DNA of 64,000 nt from Mytilus edulis (GCF_963676685.1 NC_092348.1:27193386-27257385); one strand, 5' to 3'; counted from the stretch's first letter, positions 1 to 11,387 are shown. Translations and numbers: made by a program. Notes: a model not told the origin generated them from the sequence alone.

Positions 1-425
1 TGTATCAAAGAATTTGGTTGGCTACTTATTTCCACATGTTTTATTGTACCTAGACCTGTGACATGAGAGACATAGATATGCCTTTTCAGTGGCAAAGCAA
101 GCTCTTTGTTAAAATTTTCAATTTTAAGAAGGTAGAAAAACCTTGATACTTCATGTCTTAGATTCAGTAAAGTATATGTCTGGTGTTCTAAAATTTTGAT
201 CCATGGTAAGCAGTAGGTGAACTATATTTGGTATATTAAATGACTGTTTTTATTAAGGTGTAGATGTTTGTCTGGAATAGTTCATCTTATCTTTATAGGA
301 CCACATTAAGTTGTAGTGGTTTTTGCTATTGTTCATGTACAATATACTATGAGTTAGATGTGTTTGTCAACAAAATGTTATGCATTGAATGCCTATATGG
401 TGTAAATATCTGTTTGACAGACTAA
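1..425 (+). repeat. Degenerate tandem repeat (ctatatttggtat family)
   Basis: The stretch contains phrases such as an actatatttggtat block and a tgtttgtctgg block that recur in order in the clearer arrays at 27265-27660, 29620-30250 and, reversed, 39110-39900. About two diverged units are visible. No gene is seen here. Confidence 0.4.
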
Positions 426-2140
426 AAAATAGAGAAAAATGGATAAAAAGTTAAGAATAGAGAACAAAAAGGTGCTTAGATATAAAGAACTATGGGCTCT
501 TAAGAGCCTGTGTTGCTCACCTGGTTCTACTTTGGTTTTTGAAATCATGCAAAAATCAATTAAAAAATCATAACAGATACTGTAGTAATGGTTGAGGCCA
601 AATTGGCGCTGTAATTTAATTAAAAACAGAAGACTTTAGTAACGTTTACATAAATTACCAATAAACTCATTGAAATTGTAGAAAATGACTTTATAAGGAC
701 AACTCCAACAAAATATAAATTGTGAATTTTGCTCATGTTGACTTACGTGTAGATCTTCTTTTCTTAATATTTTCGCAGTTTACAGTATATCTCAGTCTAT
801 AAAGATACATTTTTTAACGTCTTCATCAGCACCTACAGGCGCGTAGCAACCCGTACGCAAAAACGCAGCTGCGTACACATCGAAAATTTGACAAAAATAA
901 AAATATGGTAAATCTAGTTAGAATAAAGCTTACTATAGTAATAGAATTAATTATAAAGTGTTGTAAAAATATGTTTATAGTAGTCACTTTGTAACTATAT
1001 TCCGTTCTGGAAACTATTTTTCTCTTTACATTTTCGGGACCAGCATCGTGATTGTGCTGCTGATGCAAACAATAAAAATATCTGAGTCCTCAGGGTTTCA
1101 GAATACAATAAGTGCGTCTACTATGCCTCCTTACCCTGACATCTTTTCTGAAGATTTCAAAATGACTGATGAAATAAAACGTGATGTTCTATTAATATAA
1201 GGGTAATATTTTTGCAACCTATTCGCTGTTTTTTTTTTACGATCAACGTGTTTTTTACTTTTTTATTTTACGTTCGGTCATGCAAGATGGGTGCCTCGTT
1301 CATTTAATTATACGTGTCTCGAGATTAAAAGTGCTTATTCTCCATGTGCAAAATTTAAAGTGCTTGTTTTCCTTTGCTTTGTAAAAATAAAAGACTCGTT
1401 TTTGGAAGTTGATAAAAAGAACTCAGATTTAGTTTTGAAGCTTTTCCTTGTAGATTTTGGGACTTCAAAAGTATTTATATACAAATGTATAGTTAAAGGT
1501 TTCCAAACTATGATGTTATAAACAAGGATTTATACCCAGGAATCTTTAAAATACTTAACATATAATATGCATGTATGTCGGTCTGGACGACAACGATAGA
1601 ACACTCTTTCAGTACCATGAGACGACTTAAAAATACAATGAAATCCATTCGTTTATCTGGGCTTGTTCTATTGAACATATAACACGAAAAACAAATTTCA
1701 ACAGACACGGTTTTGGATAACTGGAAAGGAAATGGTCATTGACTTTCAGAACTAACTTTGAGAATTAAAACCTAAAAGAAAGACTGCTTGTTCTCTTATA
1801 AGATAAAACAGAGAAATGTGATTCGATTTATTTATGTATTTTCTCAATAATAAAAATACCCTATTTGGATTCTCTCAGTAAATGTATAGTCAGGTTGAGA
1901 CTGATTAGGTAGCAATTAAAATATATGGTGGTGGCACTATATATTTTAATTAATACCTTATATAAAGCTCTCCCCACTACACATAATAGGTTTTATTTTC
2001 TCTAAAAAAAAAATTCAAATTTAAGTATTTTCAAAAGTTGACTTGTTACTCATGAAAATAAGATTTCTGTGAGGTCATTTTCAGTCCCAGGAAATCGCGA
2101 AAATTCAGGATTTTGCACCATTTACTCTAGAGCTTCTGGG
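426..2140. other. No gene recognised
   Basis: AT-rich sequence with only short open frames that lack recognisable domains or codon bias. I see no exon with convincing splice sites and no family resemblance. Confidence 0.5.
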
Positions 2141-2144
2141 GGCC

Positions 2145-2600
2145 TTGAGCGGCCCCCAGACCCCTCGCCATATGACTTATTTCCCCGGCATTGCGTACAC
2201 ATCATTTTGGCCTAGCTACGCCCCTGACCTAAGAAGGGACATTGATTCCATGTTTGGTTTTATTCCATTCAGCATGTTCAGTGCTCCTTTAGAAGAAGCA
2301 TTTGTATGTATTTCTTATGGTAATCTCAGTCCCCTGGTGGCAGCCATCTTGAATGATGGTTTGGCTACAGAGTAACAGCACTTGGTCGGCAATTCATTAG
2401 GAACATTCATGCCATGTTTGGTTTCATTCTACTCAGTAATTCTCTAGGAGAAAACGTTTGTATGTATTCCCCATAGTCTTAAGTTGTAAAACTTACTCCC
2501 CTGCTCACAGCCAACTTGGATGATAAATCAGCTACAAAGTAACACCACTCAGTCAGCACCTCAAAAGAAATTTTTGTACCATGTGTGGTTTATATGTATG
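2145..2600 (+). repeat. About 170-bp tandem repeat units, small array
   Basis: Roughly two and a half units carrying the ordered phrases atgtttggtttcattcc, tttgtatgtatt and gcagccatcttg. The same unit is repeated many more times at 7173-8580 and once near 6330-6440. An open frame through it reads MFGFIPFS repeatedly, but this is a by-product of the repeat. Confidence 0.75.
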
Positions 2601-2614
2601 AAGTAGTTTTTATA

Positions 2615-3240
2615 CGACCACAAAAATCAAAAAAAATTTGGTCGAATATTGGTATCACGTTGGCGTCGTCGTCGTCGTCGTTGTTGTCCGTTGAAATTTA
2701 AACACAAGGTTTATGACAATAAAAGGAAGGTTGGGATTGATTTTGGGTGTTTTGATCCCAACAATTTAGGAATTAGATGCCAAAAAAGGCCAAAATAAGC
2801 ATTTACTTGGTTTTAGTCCCAACAGTTTAGGAATTAGGGTAAAAAAACAGGTCCCAAATAAGCAATTTCTTGGTTTTTGAACAATAACTTTAGTATTAGT
2901 TTATAGAAATCTATGAAATTTAAATCAAGGTTTATGACCACAAAAGGAAGGTTTGGATTGTTTTTGGGAGTTTTGGTCCCAAAGAATTAGGGGCCAAAAG
3001 GGTCTAAAATTAAACTTTGTTTGATTTCATCAAAAAATGAATTATTGGTGTTCTTTGATATGCCAAATCTAACCGTGTATTCAGTTTCCAAATTTTTGGT
3101 CCTGTTTTCAAGTTGGTCTAGATTAAGATCCAAAGTGGCCAAAATTAAACTTAGCTTGATTTTAACCAAAATTGAATTCTTGGGGTTCTTTGATATGCTG
3201 AATCTAAACATGTACTTAGATTTTTGGAAAATGACGCAGT
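2615..3240 (+). repeat. Composite tandem repeat with GTC microsatellite
   Basis: A short (gtc)n run at about 2664-2684 is followed by recurring blocks: aggtttatgaccacaaaagg, tttaggaattagg and gttctttgatatgc. Two to three units with periods of about 190 and 110 bp are visible. I remember this composite as a very common dispersed repeat in bivalves. The fragment at 5800-6056 looks like its distal end. The open frame crossing 3021-3494 is repeat-derived. Confidence 0.7.
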
Positions 3241-3886
3241 CATTGTTCCATTACTGGCGACCTGAACTTCATTACATTTCTCTGCCTACCGCGCTTGGTT
3301 TCGTATTTACTATTTTCTATACAAACTGGAATCTGCTTGTGTTATCATTAATTATGCATGAGAGGTCATTGTGTAGTAATCAGCCAGGAACCAGTTTACA
3401 AACTAACTGGTTTCTGCTTGTATTCCACTACACTCGGACAAAGTGTTGTAGTTTGACGGGAACCAGTTTAGAATTTGTAAACTACAAAACGTAATCGGTT
3501 ATTGTTCATTCCGTTTTGGTGTTTCATACCGACTTTTATGGTTTGAATAAGCTTAAGACCCTTCAAACATTAATGTGATAGGTATATTAAAGACTGTTTT
3601 ACAAAAGGATGGAACTGTTTTGCTTTGAAAGTCGTACTATAGTGATATCTGTTATGTACGGATTTCCACTCTCACCGGTTAATTTCTTTTTTTACACGTG
3701 CTTTTGAAACTTCCTGTTTAAACATCGCAAGTTTTAAAATTGTTTTTTGAGTGAATTTAACTTATTTTAACTATCATGAAGCGTTCCAGAATCATTTTCA
3801 AGCAGTTTCTTCTTCTCTTTGATGATGGAAAATAGGTTTTTCTCAAGAAAATACCGCAAACGATCGCAGAGGAATTGAAACGTACA
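3241..3886. other. No gene recognised
   Basis: Contains a pair of ggaaccagttta-like phrases near 3386 and 3458, but no coding signal or complete repeat that I can name. Confidence 0.45.
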
Positions 3887-4788
3887 AGTCAAGTCGGCAC
3901 CTGGTTAAATTGGCATCTAGTCAAATCGGCACCTATTTGACGTCAATTCGGCATCCAATAATATTTGTTATAATATTTTCTATTCAATTAATTAATAACT
4001 GTTACCAAGTACATAGTGAATATGTTGTTGTGTATTTAGGTAAACAACGAAACCAAAGTGAAATTATGTTGTTGTGTATAAAGGTAAACAACGAAGCCCT
4101 TACCCAAGCTGTTGTTTTAACAATTATTAAAAAAAAATGGAAAACTACAAGTCCCTTTCAATAAATCAAACTTTCATGCCAAATAATAAGCAAATTTAAG
4201 GTGTTTTTTTTCTTCAGTAAAGTTTAAAAAGCATTAAACAAACAATCCTGTAAAATGCTCATTGACAACTGGTTTAAATAATGCATAAAAATATCCAATA
4301 TCTCATGTATTAGTCCAAATAATTATGACGTCTGGCAAGGCTATTTTATTTTTTTCTGTGACGTCTTCCTACGAAGTTCGTAGGAAGGCTTTCTTAGGAA
4401 GGCGTCCCAGAAAAAAATTAACATAGCCTTGCGGTCATAGAAAGGTGTCCCAGAATAAAATTAAAAAAGCCTTGCCAGACGTAATAATTATTTTGACTAC
4501 TCATATATATATCATTAAAAATACACCAAAAATGTCATTTAGTTGAGAAAAATAAATATATACAAAATGTACAATGAACACCCAAAAATGTGAAAGTTAG
4601 TATTTAACTCTTTTTGCTTAAATACTGAAAAAAATTCTGGCAACCTCTTACTTATTTTTACTCTTTTTGCTTAAAATACTGTTAAAATATATATTTAACA
4701 TGGGTGACGAATTGACTATATCAGGTGTCGATTTAACCAGGTGCTGATTTGTCCAGGTGCCAATTTAACCAGGTGCCGGTTTGACTAG
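3887..4788. mobile_element. TIR element whose ends are short tandem repeats
   Basis: The left end (3887-3955) reads as repeats of the phrase tcggcacctggttaaat with variants. The right end (about 4722-4788) is its reverse complement, also in several copies (ccaggtgccaatttaacc). The two ends therefore form inverted repeats built of internally repeated 15-17-bp units, a foldback-like structure. No transposase frame is seen inside. A different MITE (4311-4499) is inserted in it. I could not settle a target duplication. Confidence 0.65.
4311..4499. mobile_element. MITE, TAGTCCAAATAATTATGACG ends
   Basis: Terminal inverted repeats of nearly 40 bp: the left starts TAGTCCAAATAATTATGACG and the right is its diverged reverse complement ending TTTTGACTA. 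Flanks TCATGTAT and TCATATAT look like an 8-bp target duplication with one mismatch, if one extra base is allowed at the right end. The interior holds further gaagg and cttcc palindromes. Same family as 33199-33312, where the duplication is perfect. Confidence 0.75.
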
Positions 4789-4881
4789 AATTCTTTGACA
4801 AATGTTTGAAATTACCTGAGTTTCATTAGACCTTTGATAACAGTAACAAAAAGATTATTTACTTAATATTTTGTGGTATCA

Positions 4882-5539
4882 GGTCTGTTCGCGCCCAATA
4901 CACTTTCGCACCTCGCACGTTCGCACCCAAGGTCCGTTCGCACTCTACTCATTCGCGCTCAATTTTAATTCAAATTCAAGTTGAATAATTGGAAAATCAT
5001 GATTGTTGTTTTAAATTGCTTTGGTGTAAATACTGAATGTATTTATAGCTTGGTATGAGTAAAAATTGAAGATTTTAAAGGAAAAACACAAAAGATAATT
5101 GTTTTTAACAGCTTGGTCCCTTTGATCTGAAACAACGAAACAATAAAATATAGGAACCAAAATATAGCAATCCACTATTATAACCAAAACATGATAAAAT
5201 CTATTCAACACACAGAAAAAAACATAGTCAGAATCTCACTTCATTTTGAAAGAAGTCAATGAAACAAAGTTATAGCAATACACTAACCAAAACATGATTA
5301 AGAGTTATTCAACACAAAATAAAACGTTGACAAAATACCACTTTAATTAGAAAGGATTATTATTATTTTTAACAATACGCTATCCAAAACATGATTAAGA
5401 TTTATTCAACACAAATAAAAATGCTGTCTCGCTTTATTTTGAGACAATGACAACAATTATACTTATAAGAAAACACTTGCTTACAGAGTTATTAAACACA
5501 AAACTAATGGGGGCGAACATGAGTGGGCGTGAACGGACC
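4882..5539. mobile_element. TIR element with GGTCCGTTCGCGCCC-like ends
   Basis: The left end starts GGTCTGTTCGCGCCCA and contains several further gttcgcac phrases. The right end is the reverse complement of GGGTCCGTTCACGCCCA. Inside, about 5150-5470, an aaaacatgattaaga-ttattcaacacaa unit is repeated about three times with a period near 115 bp. No protein-coding frame is seen. The superfamily is unknown. Confidence 0.6.
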
Positions 5540-5799
5540 CGGATTGAGACTATGTACCAGTGAGAAATATACAAGCCTTTCTACGGTATTTATTTGTACA
5601 ATTCAGGTAGTCTTGACCTATTCATTTGTCTTAAAAAAACAGCCAGTTGTCACCTTCACTTCACACACACACATATATACGAATATCAATTATATGCTTA
5701 CGAGACATGTTGCATTGTTAAACTAATTACGGTATGTGAAAATCAAGACTTGCATAAAAACTATCCCAATATTAGAGACAGTGGCGTCATTTTTCTTCA

Positions 5800-6056
5800 G
5801 AGCTTCCAGCTCTTTGATTTATTCTGGACCCAGTTTTCAAGTTGGTCTAAATCAGGGTCCAACATTATTATATCAAGTATAAAGTAAGTAAGTTAGTAAT
5901 GACTTTATTTAGTATTGTGCAAGAGCAAGAAATTTTCAATTGCACACTATTGTGCAATAGCAAGAAATCTTTAATTGCACAGTATTGTGCAATAGCAAGA
6001 AATATTCAATTGCACAATATTGCGCAATAGCAACAAATTTTCAATTGCACAGTTTT
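5800..6056 (+). repeat. 35-bp tandem repeat, each unit palindromic
   Basis: From about 5914 to 6054 a unit of about 35 bp occurs four times. It contains ttgtgcaatagcaagaaat followed by caattgcaca, so each copy can fold on itself (TTGTGCAA against TTGCACAA). The preceding sequence (5800-5880, ccagttttcaagttggtct) matches the 2615-3240 composite, so this is probably the distal part of that family. Confidence 0.75.
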
Positions 6057-6329
6057 TCTCATTTCAGATTTCATAAATAAAAAGAAAATTTCTTCAAACA
6101 TTTTTTGGAGAGGATTAATATTCAACAGCAAAGTGAATTGCTCAAAGGCAAAAAAAAATTTTAAGTTCATTAGACCACATTCATTCTGTGTCAGAAACCT
6201 ATGCTGTGTCAACTATTTAATCACAATCTAAATTTAGAGCTGAATCCAGCTCGAATGTTGTGTCCATACTTGCTCCAACTGTTCAGGGTTCAACCTCTGC
6301 GGTTGTATAAAGCTGTGCCCTGCGGAGCA

Positions 6330-6440
6330 TCTGGTTTAGAAGAAGACCTGTGTATATATTTCCCATAGGGTCTGTTGTTAGAAAAGTGCCCTGTTGACAG
6401 CCATCTTAGTTGATGGATTAGCTACAAAGTAACAATAAAA
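6330..6440 (+). repeat. Single unit of the about 170-bp satellite
   Basis: Contains the same agaagacctgtgtatatatttcccata and gacagccatctta order as the 7173-8580 array. One diverged unit. Confidence 0.55.
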
Positions 6441-6444
6441 TAAA

Positions 6445-7172
6445 ATTGAGAATGGAAATGGGGAATGTGCCAAAGAGACAACAACCCGACCATAGAAGAA
6501 CAGACAACAGCAGAAGGTCACCAACAGGTCTTCAATGTAGTGAGAAATTACCGCACCCGGAGGTGTCCTTCAGCTGGCCCCTAAACAAATATATACTAGT
6601 TCAGTGATAATGAAGGCCATGCTAATTTCCAAATTGTACACAAGAAACTAAAATTAAAATAATAAAAGACTAACAAAGGCCAGAGGCTCCTGACCTGGCA
6701 CAGGCGCAAAAATGCGGCGGGGTTAAACATGTTTGTAAGATCTCAACCCTCCCCCTATACCTCTAGCCAATGTATAAAAGTCAACGCATAACAATACGCA
6801 CATTAAAATTCAATTCAAGAGAAGTCCGAGTCTGATGTCAGAAGATGTAACCAAAACAAATAAACAAAATGACAAAAATACATAAATAACAACAGACTAC
6901 TAGCAGTTAACTGACATGCCAGGCAATTATTGCCAGCTCCAGACTTCAATTAAACTAACTGAAAGATTATGATTTCATCATATGAACATCAGGCACAATC
7001 CTTCCCGTTAGGGGTTTAGTATCATACCATCATAACATATATGAGAAGAACATAACCCGTGTCATGCCAACAATTGTTTTTTTAAAAATGTGTTCAGTTC
7101 CGATGCAAAGACCCTATAAGTGAATCAATATTAACGCCAAAATATGCAATCTTTAATGACCTGACAACAGTA
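6445..7172 (-). repeat. Dispersed repeat, full-length copy (cagctggcccct family)
   Basis: About 730 bp that also occur, inverted, at 41115-41860. Markers are gaatgtgccaaagagacaac, a cttcagctggcccc phrase, atgcggcggggttaaacatg, and a terminal aatatgcaatctttaatgac. Shorter copies lie at 8881-9419, 45640-45965, 50345-50520, 52945-53100 and 56370-56450. I remember this as a very common mussel repeat. No enzyme is coded. Confidence 0.75.
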
Positions 7173-8580
7173 TCGTAACTTGGTCAGCTTCTCAAATGAA
7201 CATCTATGTCATGTTTTGTTTCATTCATTCTATTAAGTGGTTCTCTAGAAGAAAACATTCAGTTTGTATGTATTTCTAATAGATTCAGATATGTTAAACT
7301 AAGTCCCTGATTGCGACCATATTGGATGATTGATTGCATACAAAGTTACAACAATTGACCAACACCTCATTAGGAACATTCATGCCGTAATTTATTTCAT
7401 TCCATTTAGTGCTATTCTAAATGAAGACATTTGTATGTATTTCCATAATGGTCCCTTTTTAAACTATAAAGTCCTTCTCTGGCAGCAATCTTCGATGATG
7501 GTTTTGCTTCAAAGTAACAACACTTGGCCAGTACCTCAAAAGAAACATCTATGCCATTTTGGTTTCATTACATTTAGTGGTTCTCTAACATTTGTATGTA
7601 TTATCCATATGGTCCTATTTTAAACGAAATCTAGCTCCCGCTAGCGGCATCCTTGGATGGTTGGTAGCCTACAAAACTACAACACTTGGTAAGCGCCTCA
7701 TCAGGAATATCCATGACTTGTTATATTGCATTCCATTTTGTAGTTCTTTAAAAGAATACAGGTGTGTATATTTCCCTCAGAGTCTTATGTTTAACTAAGT
7801 CCCCCCCCCCCTCTGGTGGCCATCTCGGATGATGAATCAGCTTCAAAGTAACAACACTTGGTCAGCACCTCATAAGGAACATTCATGCAATAACTGCACT
7901 TCAGGCATGTTTGGTTTCATTCCATTCAGTTGTTCTCTAAAAGAAGCCATTTATATGTATATCCCATATGGTCCTATGTTCAACCAGATCACCTGCTGGC
8001 GTCCATCTTAGATGATAGATTTGTTATAAAGTAACAACACTTGGTGAGCACCTCAAAAGGAACATTCCTGTCATGTTTGGTTTTTATTCTATTCCATTTA
8101 GTGGTTCTTCAAAACAAGACTGTTGTATGTATTTCACATAGTGTCCGTTGTTAAACTAGTTTAGTTCCCCGCTGGCAGCCATCTTGGATGCTTGACTTGC
8201 TACAAAGAAGCAACACAAGTTCAACACCTCAAACGTAACAGTCATGCCATGTTTGGTTTCATTCCCATCAGTGATCCTTTAAAAAAGACATTTGTATGCA
8301 ATGTCCATAGTGTCCTTTGTTAAACTAAGTTCCCCGCTGGCAGCCATCTTGGATGATTGATTGGCTTCAAAGTGCTAACACTTGGCCACCACTTTATTAG
8401 GAACATTCATGCCATGTCAGGTTTCATACATTCGGTGGTTCTCTAATAGAAAAAACATTTGTATGTATTTCCCGTAGATTCATATGTTAAACTAAATCCC
8501 CGCTTGCGGCCATGGATGATTGGACAAACTTGGTCATCACCTCGTAAGGAACATTCATGCAATGTTTGGTTAAAATGTAA
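7173..8580 (+). repeat. About 170-bp satellite array, roughly nine units
   Basis: The phrase aaggaacattcatgccatg or a close variant recurs near 7194, 7373, 7541, 7702, 7872, 8058, 8230, 8398 and 8548, giving a period of about 170 bp. Each unit also has tttggtttcattccattcag, tttgtatgtatttcc and gcagccatcttggatgat. Some units stay open for 60-97 codons, but the frame is not kept from unit to unit, so I do not call a protein. Confidence 0.85.
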
Positions 8581-8650
8581 AAAGTTAGAAGTTAACAAAG
8601 ACGCCAAGTTATGAGAAAAGGTATAAAACATAGACAAAACAAATCTTTAA

Positions 8651-8796
8651 AACAGAAATGAATAACCCCTAATCTAGACACGCTAATATCAGCAATGTAA
8701 AACAGAAATGAATAACCCCTAATCTAGACACGCTAATATCAGCAATGTAAAACAGAAATGAATAACCCCTAATCTAGACACGCTAATATCAGCAAT
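8651..8796 (+). repeat. 50-bp minisatellite, three perfect copies
   Basis: Units begin at 8651, 8701 and 8751 with aacagaaatgaataacccct and end agcaatgtaa. The first two are identical and the third is identical up to base 46. Perfect identity suggests recent tandem duplication. Confidence 0.95.
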
Positions 8797-8880
8797 ATTT
8801 ATATTTATCATCTATGATTGGTGTTTGAAATAATTGTATGCAGACTGAGCGAAATATATGTAAGGTATACTTTATATAGA

Positions 8881-9419
8881 TGTTAAGGGGCCAGCTGAAG
8901 CCTGCCTCCGTGTGAGGGATTTTCTCGCTTTGCTGAGGACCAATTGTGGCCTTGGGCTGTTTTTGCTCTTTGATGGGGTTGTTGTCTCTTTGACACATTG
9001 AGATGTGGTATGATTGCCAAAAAGAATGCAATAATTAATTATCTACGACAGTTTAAAAGTCGAAGTTTAGAAATACGCAATCTATCTGCAATGCAAGATT
9101 AAACCTTCATTTCAAGGAGCATTAACAATTAATAATATAAAAAAAAAGATGCGGTATGATTGCCAATTAGAAAACTCTCATCAAGACACCAAAATGACGT
9201 AGATAGTAGCAACTATAGGTCACTGTATGGCCATTGAAAATGAGGAAACCCCCATACCACCCACATTGCAAGCTACATAGAATTTAGAATGGAAATTAGG
9301 AATGTGTCAAAGAGACAACAACCCCATCAAAGAGCAAAAACAGCCCAAGGCCACAATTGGTCCTCAGCAAAGCGAGAAAATCCCTCACACGGAGGCAGGC
9401 TTCAGCTGGCCCCTTAACA
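8881..9419. repeat. Perfect 119-bp inverted repeat with 301-bp spacer
   Basis: Bases 8881-8999 and 9301-9419 are exact reverse complements by direct comparison of the lines. Both arms belong to the cagctggcccct dispersed family but share variants that the other copies lack. The spacer carries a fragment of the gatgtggtatgattgccaat family (9145-9290). Confidence 0.9.
9145..9290 (+). repeat. Dispersed repeat fragment (gtatgattgccaatgagacaac family)
   Basis: Begins gatgcggtatgattgccaat and continues with caactataggtcactgta and atggccattgaaaa, the same order as the fuller copies at 25080-25320 and 47360-47700. Confidence 0.65.
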
Positions 9420-9579
9420 AAAATGTGTACTAGCTCAGTGAAAATGCATGTCTAACAAAACCCGTAATGACAAATGCAAAATAATTCAAACGGATATGCT
9501 AACGCCCTGATAAATCGGAGGTTGATTTAGGGGTTCACGGACCGTCTCCTTTTTTTTGGAAAGGGAAAGGGATTTTGTT

Positions 9580-9800
9580 GATTATGAAGGAATCACTGAG
9601 GTATGACTGGAATGGGCCCCCCTTAAGCCGTCTTAGTCAGTGCCCCCTTTTCAGAAAATTTCTTGATCCGCCACTGTATATGTACAACAAAATACAGGAT
9701 AAAAAGGGGGGTCCAACCATATGTCCCAATTCAAATGCATTGATCGGGCAAAAAAAAGAGGGGGACCCTTCTAAATACACCTCTGCATGTATAGGTAACT
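9580..9800. mobile_element. Relics of CAGTGGCGGATCC MITEs
   Basis: 9585-9677 ends ttgatccgccactg and carries aggaatcactgaggtatgac, shared with 10863-11020. 9690-9760 carries tatgtcccaattcaaatgca followed by ttgatcgggc, shared with 31351-31503 and 43787-44105. Both are incomplete. Confidence 0.55.
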
Positions 9801-9814
9801 GTAAGGCCTTAAAC

Positions 9815-10330
9815 CCATACCGTATGGTCGGCTTTAAAATGCCCTGACATAGAAATATGAAACAATTAGATTAAGAAAACTAACGGCCTAATTTATAAGA
9901 CAATGGTTTACGAAAAAACAAATTTATATGACAAACCTGATCCCACGACAACTACTGAATTACAGGCTTCTAGCTATATAGCTTAGGACTGGGACATAAA
10001 GAATGTGGCGGTGTTAAACATATTTGTGAGCGTTCGACCTACCCTCTAACCTGGAATAGTGGTGTAACAGAACAAATAAGAACAAACTATAAAAATCTGT
10101 TGCAAATGGCTTATAACTCATCAGATGGTACAAAAAGAAAGACATCTAACAAAAACAGAGAGTAGACATGGCTGGGTACTTATATATCCCAAAACAAAAA
10201 GACACTATAAGTACAGATATAAGAGTACTATCAGTTACTGACAGCTAGTTCAAAGCCAATAACAACTAATGAAAAAAGAAGTGATGAAAACATGTATTCA
10301 AGACTAAAATATCAATCAGTAAACATACAA
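9815..10330 (+). repeat. Dispersed repeat, distal part of gtatgattgccaat family
   Basis: Ordered phrases (ctgaattacaggcttct, taagagtactatcagt, gctagttcaaagccaat) match the distal half of the copy at 47360-47700, and other phrases (gtggcggtgttaaacat, aacctggaatagtggtgta) match 49970-50300. No coding region. Confidence 0.6.
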
Positions 10331-10470
10331 CATCCAATGGATTTAGTGTAGAGACGGCATTAACAGTCAGGGAAAAAAATATGACCGTGTGCAATGACAA
10401 CTATTAGAATCTACAGATGTATTTGTTTAATTTATGATATACTTTAATATAATATCTGGACACTACGGAC

Positions 10471-10700
10471 TTTTTTATGCCCCACCTACAACAGTAGAGG
10501 GGAGTTATGTTTTCTGGTCTGTGCATCCGTTCGTTCGTCCATCTGTCCCGCTTCAGGTTAAAGTTTCTGGTCAAGGTAGTTTTTGATGAAGTTGAAGTCC
10601 AATCAACTTGAAACTTAGTACACATGTTCCCTATGATATGATCTTTCTAATTTTAATGCCAATTCAGAGTTTTCACCCCAATTTCACGGTCCACTGAACA
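10471..10700 (+). repeat. Dispersed repeat (ttttatgccccacctac family)
   Basis: Starts ttttttatgccccacctaca and contains a gttcgttcgtccatctgtcc phrase and aagttgaagtccaatcaact. A diverged inverted copy lies at 30280-30478. Non-coding. Confidence 0.75.
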
Positions 10701-10862
10701 TATAAGGTGACCTATAGTTGTTAATGTCTGGTCTGTGTCTCTTGTGAACAGTTGTCTCATTGGCAATCATACCACATCTTCTGTGACAGGTAACATTTCT
10801 AAAATGTGTAACACAATTCCTTGCAGTAACTTCAATATGTATTACATTTTAACTATACCATG

Positions 10863-11020
10863 CAGTGGCGGATCCAGAACTTCTCCTAATTGGGGGGGGG
10901 GGGGCTGACTGTCCTAAGGGGGCCCCTCCAGTCATGCTTCAGTGATTCCCTATTTAATCAACCAAATTTTTCCCACGAAAGCCGCCCCCCCCCCCCCCCC
11001 CCCCCATGGATCCGCCTATG
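10863..11020. mobile_element. CAGTGGCGGATCC MITE with 5-bp target duplication
   Basis: Starts CAGTGGCGGATCCAG and ends GGATCCGCCTATG (the diverged reverse complement). It is flanked on both sides by CCATG (10858-10862 and 11021-11025). It contains long G and C homopolymer runs near each end. 158 bp, no coding capacity. Confidence 0.8.
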
Positions 11021-11387
11021 CCATGATGTTTTATTCAGCTGAAGTAGTGTTTTAGATTGTTCATATGCTTCTTTTAAAAAAGGAAAATGTTTCCCAAATT
11101 CTTAGAACCAGGTGACAATTTAAGCATCCCTTTGATTTTTTTTCTACTACTAGGTTCTGTATCTTTGCTAGCCAAATGTTGCGACCCGAGAATTTTTGTT
11201 GTGCACCCCAAGTATAAAATTTAATGTATTTCTGACTCGGACAAAAAAAAATGTACCTCCCCTTCTTTGGAAGATTTCAGAGTGTGATCAATAACGTACT
11301 TATTCTTTTTTCATGTTGGGAACAAGCGGTAAAAAGTTAATTTTGTCATTTGTTATAATCTTTCATGCGGTATAAATATAACTGGAA

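Noticed and set aside
3021-3494. 157-codon open frame, the longest in the left 15 kb
   Set aside because: It runs through the composite tandem repeat at 2615-3240 and shows repeat-phrase translations rather than a protein domain.
7330-8011. Chain of open frames of 60-97 codons
   Set aside because: All lie in the 170-bp satellite. The frame changes between units and stops are frequent.
8651-8796. CRISPR-like array
   Set aside because: The repeats are directly adjacent with no spacers, and the genome is eukaryotic; it is a minisatellite.
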